Of a stretch of DNA of 64,000 bases, positions 1 to 7,534 are shown piece by piece. The notes below the pieces were generated by a model, which saw only the letters and a list, made by a program, of their open reading frames with translations, was not told where the DNA came from and searched no databases. Numbering within the stretch: position 1 is the stretch's first letter; each line of letters opens with the position of its first letter. The DNA is from Amycolatopsis vancoresmycina (GTDB lineage Bacteria > Actinomycetota > Actinomycetes > Mycobacteriales > Pseudonocardiaceae), in contig NZ_JNYY01000004.1 of NCBI RefSeq assembly GCF_000716785.1, forward strand, positions 248,001 through 312,000, read 5' to 3'. Both the position numbers and the translations under genes were made by a program.

Positions 1-867
1 CTGCGAGCCGAGCTCCTCGGCCGTCGGCATGTGCTCGACGGACTCCGCGAGCAGGCTGCCCCGCTCGGACGCCTCGATGAACGTGTCGTACTGGCGCTCC
101 AGCGCGCGGACGACGTCGGCGACCTCGTCGGACTCCGCGACCTGCCGGTTGATCTCGGCGTCGGCCAGCTCCGCGGCCGCGCGCAGCTCCCCCTCGGCCA
201 GGCTCAGGCCGGTCGAGCGGCTCAGCGCGTCGAGCACGATCAGCGACGCGGCCGGGTACGTCGACTGCGCGAGGTAGTGCGGCACGTGCGCGGCGAAGCC
301 CATGGCGTCGTGGCCCCACTCGCCGAGCCGGTACTCCAGCAGCGCGGCGAGGCTGCCCGGCACCTGCAGCCGGTTCGGCAGCGGCTGGTTGTCGCCGATC
401 AGGTCCTTGCGGGTGGCGTGCGCGGTGACGCCGAGCGGGCGCGTGTGCGGCGCCCCCATCGGGATGCCGTGGAACCCGGCGGTCAGCCGGACGCCCCAGC
501 GCTCGACCAGGTTGCGGACCGCCGCGCAGAACCGCTCCCAGTCGTGGTCCGGCTCCGGGCCGGACAGCATCAGGAACGGCGTGCCGTCGGTGTCGTGCAG
601 CAGGTGCACCACCAGCTCGGGCGCGTCGTAGTCCTCCCAGTGGTCGACGGCGTAGGTCATCGTCGGCCGCCGCGAGCGGTAGTCGATGAGCCGGTCGACG
701 TCGAAGCGGGCGACCACCCGGTGCTCCCCGCCCAGCAGGTGCTCGGCCAGCAGACGGCCCGCCGAGCCCGCGTCCATGAACCCCTCGAAGTGGTGCAGCA
801 GCACCGCGCCGGTCAGGTCGGGGACGTCCGAGTCCACCTCGTACAGGTCGTCGGGATCGAGTCCCAC
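1..867 (-). CDS. PAC2 family protein (partial, 3' end outside the window)
   Basis: I translated this by hand from the reverse strand. The start is GTG at 867, with an AGGAGG-like ribosome site about 7 bases upstream, and the protein begins VGLDPDDLYEVDSDVPDLTG. About 289 codons are visible and the frame stays open to base 1, so the C-terminus is missing. The segments GAVLLHHFEGFMDAGSAG, ARFDVDRLIDYRSRRP and GFHGIPMGAPHTRP are typical of actinobacterial PAC2 (proteasome assembly chaperone-like) proteins. In actinobacteria these are cytoplasmic proteins of poorly defined role, possibly linked to the proteasome. It is divergent from the PH-domain gene at 1041 across 173 bases. Confidence 0.85.
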   Translation of the reverse strand, partial: MGLDPDDLYEVDSDVPDLTGAVLLHHFEGFMDAGSAGRLLAEHLLGGEHRVVARFDVDRLIDYRSRRPTMTYAVDHWEDYDAPELVVHLLHDTDGTPFLMLSGPEPDHDWERFCAAVRNLVERWGVRLTAGFHGIPMGAPHTRPLGVTAHATRKDLIGDNQPLPNRLQVPGSLAALLEYRLGEWGHDAMGFAAHVPHYLAQSTYPAASLIVLDALSRSTGLSLAEGELRAAAELADAEINRQVAESDEVADVVRALERQYDTFIEASERGSLLAESVEHMPTAEELGSQ

Positions 868-1040
868 CGGGTCCTCCTGCTCTCCGCTACACCAATCCGT
901 CAAGCACAACACACCCCGAGTGGGATTCCATTCCGCCGACGGTGTCGCCGATCGTAACGGCACGCGTTCGAAGCCGGTTCGGATCGGCATCGTGACATGT
1001 GTCGTGGGCGCGCAAGGCCCCGATCGGGCACGCTTGGGGC

Positions 1041-1550
1041 GTGAGCGAACACACCACGAGCACGGCGTTGCAGCTGCGGCCGCCGGCGCACCGGGTCAGC
1101 CGCCGGGCCATCGGCTACTGGACGGTCACCGCCTCGATCCTGTGGATCATCCTGATCGGCGTGCAGACGCTCATCGTGGTGACCAGCGACGACGCGCCGT
1201 CGTTCCTGACCGTGACGCTGGTGCTCTCCTGCGTGCTCGGCCCGCTGCACCTGATCGTGATGCCGCAGTGGCGCTACCGCGTGCACCGCTGGGAGGTCAC
1301 CGGCGAGGCCGTCTACACGCAGTCCGGCTGGCTGAAGCAGGAGTGGCGGATCGCGCCGGTGTCGCGGATCCAGACCGTCGACATCGAGCGCGACCCCTTC
1401 GAGCAGCTGTTCGGGCTGGCGAAGATCACCGTGACGACGGCGTCCGCGGCGGGCCCGCTGCGGATCTCGGGCCTGGCGCACGACCGCGCGCTCGCGCTGG
1501 CCGACGAGCTGACGAAGACGACGCAGGCCGTCCGGGGCGATGCGACGTGA
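1041..1550 (+). CDS. Bacterial PH (bPH2/DUF304) domain membrane protein, YdbS-like
   Basis: This 169-residue protein starts at GTG 1041 (VSEHTTSTALQLRPP). Two hydrophobic segments lie near residues 30-50 and 55-75, followed by one bPH2 domain with the typical YRVHRWEVTGEAVYTQSGWL and RIQTVDIERDPFEQLFGLA stretches. Small proteins of this type usually pair with a larger three-domain partner, and that partner follows at once with a GTGA overlap at 1547-1550. The pair is probably an integral membrane complex; the molecular role of the family is not known. A longer reading from an ATG at 999 is possible but adds a sequence without family character. Confidence 0.85.
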   Translation: MSEHTTSTALQLRPPAHRVSRRAIGYWTVTASILWIILIGVQTLIVVTSDDAPSFLTVTLVLSCVLGPLHLIVMPQWRYRVHRWEVTGEAVYTQSGWLKQEWRIAPVSRIQTVDIERDPFEQLFGLAKITVTTASAAGPLRISGLAHDRALALADELTKTTQAVRGDAT

Positions 1551-3082
1551 GCACCGAAGTGATCACTCCGCCCGCGGAAGGCACGCAGGACGCGCCGTGG
1601 CACCACCTCGACCGGCGCATGCTGCTCATCCGGCCGGTGCTCGACCTGGTGAAGTCGCTCCCGGTGCTGCTGGGCGCGCTGCTGTTCGGCCACGGCGAGC
1701 CGTGGCAGTGGATCGGCCTCGTGTTCACCGCGATCGCCGTGTTCACCGGTGTCTCGCACGTGCTGACCTCGCGCTACCGGATCACCGAGTCGCAGGTCGA
1801 GTGGCGCACCGGGCTGCTGCAGCGCAAGCACCGGGCCGTTCCCCGCGACCGGATCCGGACGGTCGACGTCACCTCCGAGCCGAAGCACCGGCTGTTCTCG
1901 CTGGCCGCCGCGCGGATCGGCACCGGGCGGCACTCGCACGGCAAGGGGCCGGGCAAGGACGAGCTCGTCCTCGACGCCGTCACCATCGCCGAGGCCCAGC
2001 GGCTGCGGACGCTCCTGCTGCACCGCAAGGCCGAGGCCGCCGCCGGGGAATCCGCCGCCGCGCCGCCGGAGCAGCTGATCGCCGCGGTCGACAAGCGGTG
2101 GCTGCGGTACGCGCCGTTCACGTTGTCGGGGCTGGCCGTGGTCGGCGCGGCCGTCGGCACGGTCTACCACTTCGCGCACGAACTGCACTTCGACCCGATC
2201 CAGTTTTCGCTGGTCCAGGCGGTCGTCGGGCACTTCGCCGAGACACCGGCGTGGGTGAGCGTGGTGCTCGCCGCCGTCGGCCTGCTGGTGCTCGTCTCGC
2301 TGCTGTCGGTCGGCGGGTACGTGCTGTCGTTCTGGAACTTCCGGCTCACCCGCGAACCGGCGGGCACGCTGCACGTCCGGCGCGGGCTGATCACCACGCG
2401 GTCGGTGTCGATCGAGGAGGACCGCCTGCGCGGCGCGGAAATCCGGGAGCCGCTGCCGCTGCGGCTGGCCGGCGGCGCCCGCTGCGTCGCCGTCGCCGCC
2501 GGCCTGCGGGAGGGCAAGAGCGCGGACAAGGGCGGCAGCCTCCTGCTGCCGCCAGCCCCGCTGGCGCGCGCGCACGAAGTCGTCGCGCAGGTGCTCGGCA
2601 CCGACCCGGCCGCGGCGCCGCTGGTGCGGCACCCGCGCCGCGCGCTGTACCGGCGGCTCTCGCGGGCCGTCCTCGGCGTGCTGCTGCTCGCCGCGGCGCT
2701 GTACGGCCTGGCGTGGCTCGGCGCGCTGCCGGACTGGCCGTGGCAGGTCGCGCTCGTGCTGGTGCCCTTCGCCGCGCTCGTCGGCTGGGACCGCTACCGC
2801 GGCCTCGGGCACGCCCTCGCCGGCCGGTACCTGGTGACGCGGTCGGGTTCGCTGGACCGCGGCACGGCGGCGGTCCGCTGCGACGGGCTGACCGGGATCG
2901 TCGTCGAGCGCTCGTACTTCCAGCGCCGGGCCGGGCTCGTGACGCTGATCGCGCCGGTCGCCGCGGGCAAGGGCAAGTACCGGGTGCTCGACGTCGGCGA
3001 GGCCGACGGGCTGGCGCTCGCCGACCGGGCCGTGCCCGGCCTGCTGACCCCGTTCCTCACCGGTGACCGGGACCGCGGTTGA
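1547..3082 (+). CDS. Bacterial PH domain membrane protein with three domains, YdbT-like
   Basis: This is a 511-residue protein. The start is GTG 1547, overlapping the stop of the preceding gene. Three bPH2 repeats can be recognised by their turn motifs: YRITESQVEWRTGLLQRKH (around residue 80), FRLTREPAGTLHVRRGLI (around 265) and YLVTRSGSLDRGTAAVRCD (around 430). They alternate with hydrophobic pairs, so this is a multi-span membrane protein. Length and order match the YdbT family, the usual partner of YdbS. A longer frame from 686 exists only because the upstream sequence happens to lack stops. Confidence 0.85.
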   Translation: MSTEVITPPAEGTQDAPWHHLDRRMLLIRPVLDLVKSLPVLLGALLFGHGEPWQWIGLVFTAIAVFTGVSHVLTSRYRITESQVEWRTGLLQRKHRAVPRDRIRTVDVTSEPKHRLFSLAAARIGTGRHSHGKGPGKDELVLDAVTIAEAQRLRTLLLHRKAEAAAGESAAAPPEQLIAAVDKRWLRYAPFTLSGLAVVGAAVGTVYHFAHELHFDPIQFSLVQAVVGHFAETPAWVSVVLAAVGLLVLVSLLSVGGYVLSFWNFRLTREPAGTLHVRRGLITTRSVSIEEDRLRGAEIREPLPLRLAGGARCVAVAAGLREGKSADKGGSLLLPPAPLARAHEVVAQVLGTDPAAAPLVRHPRRALYRRLSRAVLGVLLLAAALYGLAWLGALPDWPWQVALVLVPFAALVGWDRYRGLGHALAGRYLVTRSGSLDRGTAAVRCDGLTGIVVERSYFQRRAGLVTLIAPVAAGKGKYRVLDVGEADGLALADRAVPGLLTPFLTGDRDRG

Positions 3083-3164
3083 CGGTTCACCGCCGCGGCT
3101 CGTAGCGTGCATTCCGCCGTCCGAAACCCTCGACCGCAGTTCGCGTTCACGAGAGGACGGCAGA

Positions 3165-3860
3165 ATGTTTCGCAAGCTCTTCGGCGTGCTGGCCGCGGGG
3201 TTCATCGTGGCTTCGGCGCTGGCACCGGCGGCTTCCGCCGCGGACAACCCCTATGGCGACCCGAATCTGGTCTCCATGTTCGACGGCACGGACCTGAGCA
3301 CGTGGACGTCGTCGAAAGCCGGCCTGTGGTCGGCGAAGAACGGTGTCATCCACGGCAACGGCACCGCGCGCGGCTGGTTGTACTACAACAAACAGCAGGT
3401 CGGCACGTTTCGGTGGATATTCAATGTCCGGCAGGTCAAGGGCAACCACAAACCGACCGTGCTGATCTGGGGCACCACCGACCCGATCCGCGACGCGCTG
3501 AGCGCCATCCAGTTCCAGCCGCCGAACGGCGGGCACTGGGACTACCGGCCGGGGCACAACGACGGCGGCGGGAAACTGTTCCAGCAGCTGCCGCACACGA
3601 CCATCGACATCAAGAAGTGGGCGCAGTGCGAGCTGATCGGTGACGCGGCCACCGGCGTGGCGCGGATGGCGTGCTGCCCGCTGACCGGCACGGCGATCAC
3701 CTGCAAGGGCGTCGAAGTGCTGCGGTTCACCGACAAGACCGCCGGGCGGGTGGGCCCGCTGGCGCTGCAGGTGCACAACTCCGGGATCCAGGACGAGTAC
3801 CGCGGGCTCTACGTGGAGTCACCGGTGGTGACGAAACCGGGCGAGTTCCTCACGATGTGA
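3165..3860 (+). CDS. Secreted DUF1080-like (3-keto-disaccharide hydrolase domain) protein
   Basis: This 231-residue protein has a clear Sec signal peptide: MFRK, then a hydrophobic core, then a likely cleavage after ASA near residue 25. The ribosome site GAGAGGAC precedes ATG 3165. The mature part has the pattern of the DUF1080 concanavalin-like domain, with NLVSMFDGTDLSTWTS at the start, WSAKNGVIHGNGTARGWLYY after it, and PLALQVHNSGIQDEYRGLYVE at the end. Members bind or hydrolyse sugars, including 3-keto-glycosides; the substrate here cannot be told. It is a single gene between the PH pair and the IclR gene. Confidence 0.75.
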   Translation: MFRKLFGVLAAGFIVASALAPAASAADNPYGDPNLVSMFDGTDLSTWTSSKAGLWSAKNGVIHGNGTARGWLYYNKQQVGTFRWIFNVRQVKGNHKPTVLIWGTTDPIRDALSAIQFQPPNGGHWDYRPGHNDGGGKLFQQLPHTTIDIKKWAQCELIGDAATGVARMACCPLTGTAITCKGVEVLRFTDKTAGRVGPLALQVHNSGIQDEYRGLYVESPVVTKPGEFLTM

Positions 3861-3922
3861 TGCGGGTGAGCCGGCGGCGGGCCTTTTCCCGGCTTCGCCG
3901 CCGGCAATACCTGGCCTTCGTT

Positions 3923-3956
3923 TCACACAACGTGCTAATTTATTCACCGCGTGTGA
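3923..3956. promoter_or_regulatory. Inverted repeat upstream of the IclR gene, candidate operator
   Basis: TCACACAACGTG (3923-3934) and CACCGCGTGTGA (3945-3956) are imperfect inverted arms, 9 of 12 matching with the outer six bases perfect, around the AT-rich spacer CTAATTTATT. The site lies 36 bases before the regulator's ATG, where autoregulators of the IclR family commonly bind. Binding by this IclR protein is inference. Confidence 0.45.
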
Positions 3957-3992
3957 TAGCGAAGGACGTTTTTGTCTCACCGAGAGGTCACG

Positions 3993-4778
3993 ATGCCGCC
4001 TGCCGTCAGCAGCGTCGACGGTTCCGCCACCACTTCCCCGCGCCGCACGCCCGGTGCCAGCAGTTCCCGCAAGGTCCTCCAGTTGCTGCTGGCCTTTTCG
4101 GAGCGCCGCTGGGAAGCGAGCGTCGCGGAGCTCGCGGCGACCATCGGCAGCCCGGTGGCCACGACCTACCGCTACGTGGCCCTGCTCAAGGAGCTCCAGC
4201 TGCTCGAGGAGGGCCGGGCCGGGCACTACCACCTGACCAGCCAGGTGATGCCGCTGGCGCGAGCCGCGCAGCTGGCCAACGACATGGTGCAGCTGGCGCG
4301 GCCGTCGATGGAAGAGGCGGCACGGGAACTCGGCGAGACGGTGATGCTGTTCCAGCAGTTCGGCGACTCCGCCGTGTGCGCGGACCGCGTCGAGTGCGAC
4401 CGCGCCATGCGGTTCACCTTCGAACCGGGGCATTCGCTGCCGCTCGGCGTCGGCGCGTCCGGCAAGATGCTGCTCGCGCTGCTGCCCGAGATCGAACGCG
4501 ACCGGCGGTGGGCGTCGATCGTCGAGCAGCGCGGCCCGGCGGTGCGTGACGAGCTGAAGTGGGCGCTGGAGAACCGGTACGCGGTCAGCTCCGGCGAACT
4601 CGACGAAGGCGTCTGGGCGTGTTCGGTGCCGGTGCCGACGATCGGCAGGCGGCCGACGGTGCTGAGCCTGGCCGGCCCGGCCGCCCGGATCACCGAGGAG
4701 GCCCGGCACACGGCGATCACCGCCCTGCAGGAGTACGCGATCCGCATCCAGCGGGCGATCTCGTCTTATTCGCTGTGA
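3993..4778 (+). CDS. IclR family transcriptional regulator
   Basis: The protein has 261 residues from ATG 3993, chosen because GAGAGG lies 7 bases upstream; a TTG at 3972 in the same frame is the alternative. A winged helix-turn-helix occupies about residues 20-80 (SRKVLQLLLAFSERRWEASVAELAATIGSPVATTYRYVALLK). The effector-binding IclR domain follows, with PLGVGASGKMLLALLPE and the late segment WACSVPVPTIGRR...LSLAGPAARI. The effector is unknown. The flanking genes (DUF1080 protein, acetyltransferase) are possible targets but do not define one. An inverted repeat upstream suggests autoregulation. Confidence 0.88.
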   Translation: MPPAVSSVDGSATTSPRRTPGASSSRKVLQLLLAFSERRWEASVAELAATIGSPVATTYRYVALLKELQLLEEGRAGHYHLTSQVMPLARAAQLANDMVQLARPSMEEAARELGETVMLFQQFGDSAVCADRVECDRAMRFTFEPGHSLPLGVGASGKMLLALLPEIERDRRWASIVEQRGPAVRDELKWALENRYAVSSGELDEGVWACSVPVPTIGRRPTVLSLAGPAARITEEARHTAITALQEYAIRIQRAISSYSL

Positions 4779-4809
4779 GAAACCGGCGCGGGCGCGTACA
4801 ACTGCCCGG

Positions 4810-5313
4810 GTGATCCGGCTCGCGCGCCCCGACGACCTGCCCGCGTTGATCGACGTCGAACGCGAAGCGGGCGAGCTGTTCCGCGCCATCGGCATGGCCG
4901 CGATCGCCGACGACGACCCGGGCTCGGTGGCGGAGCTGGCGGTGTACCAGTCGGCCGGCCGCGCGTGGGTGAGCACCGACGCCGCCGACCGGCCGGTGGC
5001 CTACCTGCTCGCGGACGTCGTCGACGGGTGCGCGCACATCGAGCAGGTCTCGGTCCGGCCGTCCCACGCTCGGCGCGGGCTCGGCCGCGCCCTGATAGAG
5101 ACGCTCGCGGAATGGGCGGCCTCGCGCGGGCTGACGGCGTTGACGCTGACGACGTTCGCGGCGGTGCCGTGGAACGCGCCGTACTACGAGCGGCTGGGGT
5201 TCCGGGTCGTCCCGGAGACGGAAACCGGCCCCGGGCTGCGCTCGATCCGCCGCGCCGAGGCGGCCCGCGGCCTGGACGCCTGGCCGCGTGTCGCGCTGAT
5301 CCGACCGCTCTGA
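4810..5313 (+). CDS. GNAT family N-acetyltransferase
   Basis: This is a 167-residue GNAT fold protein starting at GTG 4810 (MIRLARPDDLPALIDVEREA). The acetyl-CoA pyrophosphate loop is IEQVSVRPSHARRGLGRALIETL, with the R-R-G-L-G-R signature. The late GFRVVPETE element follows the PYYERLGF motif of motif B. It transfers an acetyl group from acetyl-CoA to an unidentified amine. It lies 31 bases after the IclR gene and may share its transcript. Confidence 0.85.
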   Translation: MIRLARPDDLPALIDVEREAGELFRAIGMAAIADDDPGSVAELAVYQSAGRAWVSTDAADRPVAYLLADVVDGCAHIEQVSVRPSHARRGLGRALIETLAEWAASRGLTALTLTTFAAVPWNAPYYERLGFRVVPETETGPGLRSIRRAEAARGLDAWPRVALIRPL

Positions 5314-5366
5314 CCTGCGGTTTTGTTCTTTGCTCCCCTACTTGGGGGAGAGACTGGCGCGGGTGG

Positions 5367-5382
5367 TCGAACATGTGTTCTA
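5367..5382. promoter_or_regulatory. LexA (SOS) box
   Basis: TCGAACATGTGTTCTA matches the Gram-positive/actinobacterial SOS box TCGAAC-N4-GTTCGA at 11 of 12 fixed bases, including the diagnostic GAAC-N4-GTTC. A possible -10 (TACTGT, 5381-5386) overlaps its right end, which is the classic arrangement for LexA repression. The first gene downstream is the small protein at 5447. Confidence 0.7.
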
Positions 5383-5446
5383 CTGTGCCTGCCGGTCCCG
5401 GAGGGGGAAGCTCCGCGGGCCGGCCCACAAACTTCGGGAGGTTGTC

Positions 5447-5644
5447 GTGGCGGTCAAGATCACCCATTTGACGAACGGCCAGCAGGTGCGGTTCGCCAAC
5501 GCCGACGGCGCCCGCCGGTACGCCGAAATCATGGGCGGCGGCGTGGACAAGTGGCGCTTCACGGTCGTGCCCGAGGACCCGATGCTGCGGAAAATGTCGG
5601 ACTCGGTCGTTAACGTGCCGGTATGGCGCATGACTTCCAGGTAG
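5447..5644 (+). CDS. Small hypothetical protein, predicted SOS-regulated
   Basis: The protein has 65 residues: MAVKITHLTNGQQVRFANA, then DGARRYAEIMGGGVDKWRF and a short tail ending VPVWRMTSR. The start is GTG 5447 because GGGAGG lies 5 bases upstream; an in-frame ATG at 5330 would place translation across the LexA box. There is no signal peptide or membrane span, and I do not recognise the family. The last 22 bases overlap the start of the VOC gene, so the two are translationally linked. The LexA box 65 bases upstream predicts DNA-damage induction. Function is unknown. Confidence 0.7.
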   Translation: MAVKITHLTNGQQVRFANADGARRYAEIMGGGVDKWRFTVVPEDPMLRKMSDSVVNVPVWRMTSR

Positions 5645-6060
5645 TGGTGGATTCGGCCGACCCGCACGTGCTCGCCGACTGGTGGGCCGAGACGCTCGGC
5701 TGGACCGTGGAACCGACGGACGAGGACTTCGTCCGCGAGATGATCGCGAAGGGGTACGCGAAGGAGGAGGAAACCCGGACCTACCGCGGGGCACTGGTGT
5801 GGAAGACGGGAGCGGGGATCCGCCACCCGGACTCGCCACCGGAGGGGCCACCGCGCCGGATCCTCTTCCAGGAGGTCCCGGAGGCGAAGACGGTCAAGAA
5901 CCGGGTCCACCTGGACGTGTGGGTGGGCGCGGACAACGTCGAGGCAGCGCTGGAGAAGCTGAAGTCCCGCGGGGCGACGTACCTGTGGCGGGGACGCCAG
6001 GGGCCGCACAGCTGGGTGACGATGGCGGACCCGGAGGGCAACGAGTTCTGCATCTCCTGA
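5623..6060 (+). CDS. VOC (glyoxalase/bleomycin-resistance fold) family protein
   Basis: This 145-residue protein starts at ATG 5623. It has paired VOC beta-alpha-beta-beta-beta modules: MAHDFQVVVDSADPHVLADWWAETLGW at the start, and KNRVHLDVWVGADNVEAALEKLKSRGA with TMADPEGNEFCIS at the end. The final D-P-E-G-N-E-F motif is typical of the actinobacterial Glyoxalase_6 group. The metal ligand pattern (His in HLDV, Glu in NEFC) is present, so a metal-dependent or ligand-binding role is possible, but no substrate can be assigned. It overlaps the small gene at 5447 and may share its SOS-type promoter. Confidence 0.8.
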   Translation: MAHDFQVVVDSADPHVLADWWAETLGWTVEPTDEDFVREMIAKGYAKEEETRTYRGALVWKTGAGIRHPDSPPEGPPRRILFQEVPEAKTVKNRVHLDVWVGADNVEAALEKLKSRGATYLWRGRQGPHSWVTMADPEGNEFCIS

Positions 6061-6120
6061 CCCCGGGGTCCTCCGGGACCGGTCGGCGGCGGGCTGGGGG
6101 GCCGCCGCCGGCACAAGCGT

Positions 6121-6169
6121 CGCGAATGACTCATTCGGGACGTCGGAGGTCCCGAATGAGTCATTCGCG
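6121..6169. terminator. Long perfect hairpin between convergent genes
   Basis: Two perfectly complementary 21-base arms (6121-6141 and 6149-6169) flank a 7-base loop GTCGGAG. Each arm itself contains the palindrome CGAATGACTCATTCG. It lies between the VOC gene and the converging aminotransferase gene, whose stop is at 6173, so it can serve as a bidirectional terminator. There is no T-run, as is usual in high-GC actinobacteria. Confidence 0.75.
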
Positions 6170-6172
6170 GCC

Positions 6173-7441
6173 TCACATCTGCGCGGCCAGGCGGTCCAAG
6201 GCCTTCGGCAGGGCCGCTGCCAGCAGGTCCAGCTCCGGCTCCGCCGCCACCAGCGGCGGGGACACCGCCACTCCCCGGCCCAGGTTCCGCACGATCACGC
6301 CCTCGTCCCGGCAGGCCCGCTGCAGCTTGACCGGTGCTCCAGGGTCCGCGTCCATGACTTCCGCCGTCAGCTCGACGGCCGCCAGGAAGCCCAGGCCGGC
6401 CCGGACCTCGGCCACCAGCTCGTGCCCGCTCACCCCCGACACCGCGTCGGCCAGGGGTTTCTCCAGCTCGCGGCCGCGGGGGATCAGGCCGTCGCGCTCG
6501 TAGATGTCCAGCGTCGCCAAGCCGGCCGCGCACGCCACCGGGTGGCCCGCGTACGTGGCGCCGTGGCGGAAGATCGGCGCTCCCGGTGCTCCCGTGAAGA
6601 ACGGCTCGGCCACCCGCGGGGCCACGACCAGCGCGCCCAGCGGGATCGTTCCGCCCGTGATGCCCTTCGCCGTCGTGATCATGTCCGGGCGCACCGGCCA
6701 GCGGTCGATGCCGAACCACGTGCCCAGCCGGCCCCACGCCGCGATCACGCAGTCCGCCACGAACAGCACCTCGTGCCGGCGGCAGGTCGCCGCCACCTCC
6801 TCGAGGTACCCCGCCGGCGGCAGCAGCACGCCGCCGGCGCCGATCACCGGCTCGCAGAAGAACGCCGCGACCCGCGCGGGCCCGACGCGCTCGATCTCCG
6901 CCTCCAGCGCCGCCGCGTCGTCGTACGGGACGTGCGAGAAGTCCGGCGGCTGCGGGCCGACGTTCGCCGCGTTCGCCGGGATGCCGCCGACCGCCGTGCC
7001 GAAACCGTGCGTGCCGTGGTAGCCCTGGGCGCGGCCGATCACGTGCACCTTCTCCGGCCGCCCGGTGTGCGCGAAGTACGCCCGCGCGAGCTTCACCGCC
7101 GTGTCGATCACGTCGCCGCCGCCCGACCCGAAGAACACCTTCGACCCCGGTTCCGGCGCCAGCGCGGCGACGCGGTCCGCCAGCTCGATCGCCGGCTGGT
7201 TCGCGTTGTAGCCGAACAGGTTGTACGAGTCGAGCGTCTGCAGCTGCTTGGCGACGGCTTCGGTGATCTCCGGGCGGCCGTGGCCGAAGTTCGCGTACCA
7301 GAGCGACGCGGTCGCGTCGAAGTACCGGCGGCCCGCGTCGTCCCAGACGTACGAGCCCTCGCCGCGGGTGATCACCATCCGGTCGCCGTCGACCGCACCC
7401 ATGTCGGCGAACGGGTGCCACAGGGCGTGCTGTGCTGCCAT
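6173..7441 (-). CDS. Class III (omega-type) PLP-dependent aminotransferase
   Basis: The protein has 422 residues. The start is ATG 7441, with GGAGG 4 bases upstream. The fold is class III: HPFADMGAVDGDRMVITRGEGSYVWDDAGRRYFDA at the N-terminus, and the PLP lysine K259 in MITTAKGITGG. An oddity is that the usual D-E-V-x-x-G-F-G-R-x-G reads VADCVIAAWGRLG, so the glutamate after the PLP-ring aspartate (D230) is Cys231. The SG(S/T)E loop is also altered, to FFGSGGGDVIDTA. It is the last gene of the leftward operon after a 93-base gap, so it may have its own promoter. It probably moves an amino group on an omega-amino acid made by the operon. Confidence 0.85.
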   Translation of the reverse strand: MAAQHALWHPFADMGAVDGDRMVITRGEGSYVWDDAGRRYFDATASLWYANFGHGRPEITEAVAKQLQTLDSYNLFGYNANQPAIELADRVAALAPEPGSKVFFGSGGGDVIDTAVKLARAYFAHTGRPEKVHVIGRAQGYHGTHGFGTAVGGIPANAANVGPQPPDFSHVPYDDAAALEAEIERVGPARVAAFFCEPVIGAGGVLLPPAGYLEEVAATCRRHEVLFVADCVIAAWGRLGTWFGIDRWPVRPDMITTAKGITGGTIPLGALVVAPRVAEPFFTGAPGAPIFRHGATYAGHPVACAAGLATLDIYERDGLIPRGRELEKPLADAVSGVSGHELVAEVRAGLGFLAAVELTAEVMDADPGAPVKLQRACRDEGVIVRNLGRGVAVSPPLVAAEPELDLLAAALPKALDRLAAQM

Positions 7442-7534
7442 CGGTCCTCCTCAGTCCTGCCCCCATCCCTACCAGGGCGCGGCGCCGGGCGCGAACACTC
7501 CATCGTGCACAGTTCGCCGCACCGGACTGGCCGG

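Noticed and set aside
686..3082. Very long + frame read as one 798-residue protein
   Set aside because: Only the part from GTG 1547 resembles a known family. The upstream part lies antisense to the PAC2 gene and in another frame of the first PH-domain gene.
5333..5350. Hairpin CTCCCC-TACTTG-GGGGAG as a terminator of the acetyltransferase gene
   Set aside because: The stem is short, with no T-run after it, and it lies only 17 bases before the LexA box. It could be structural, but I cannot support a terminator call.
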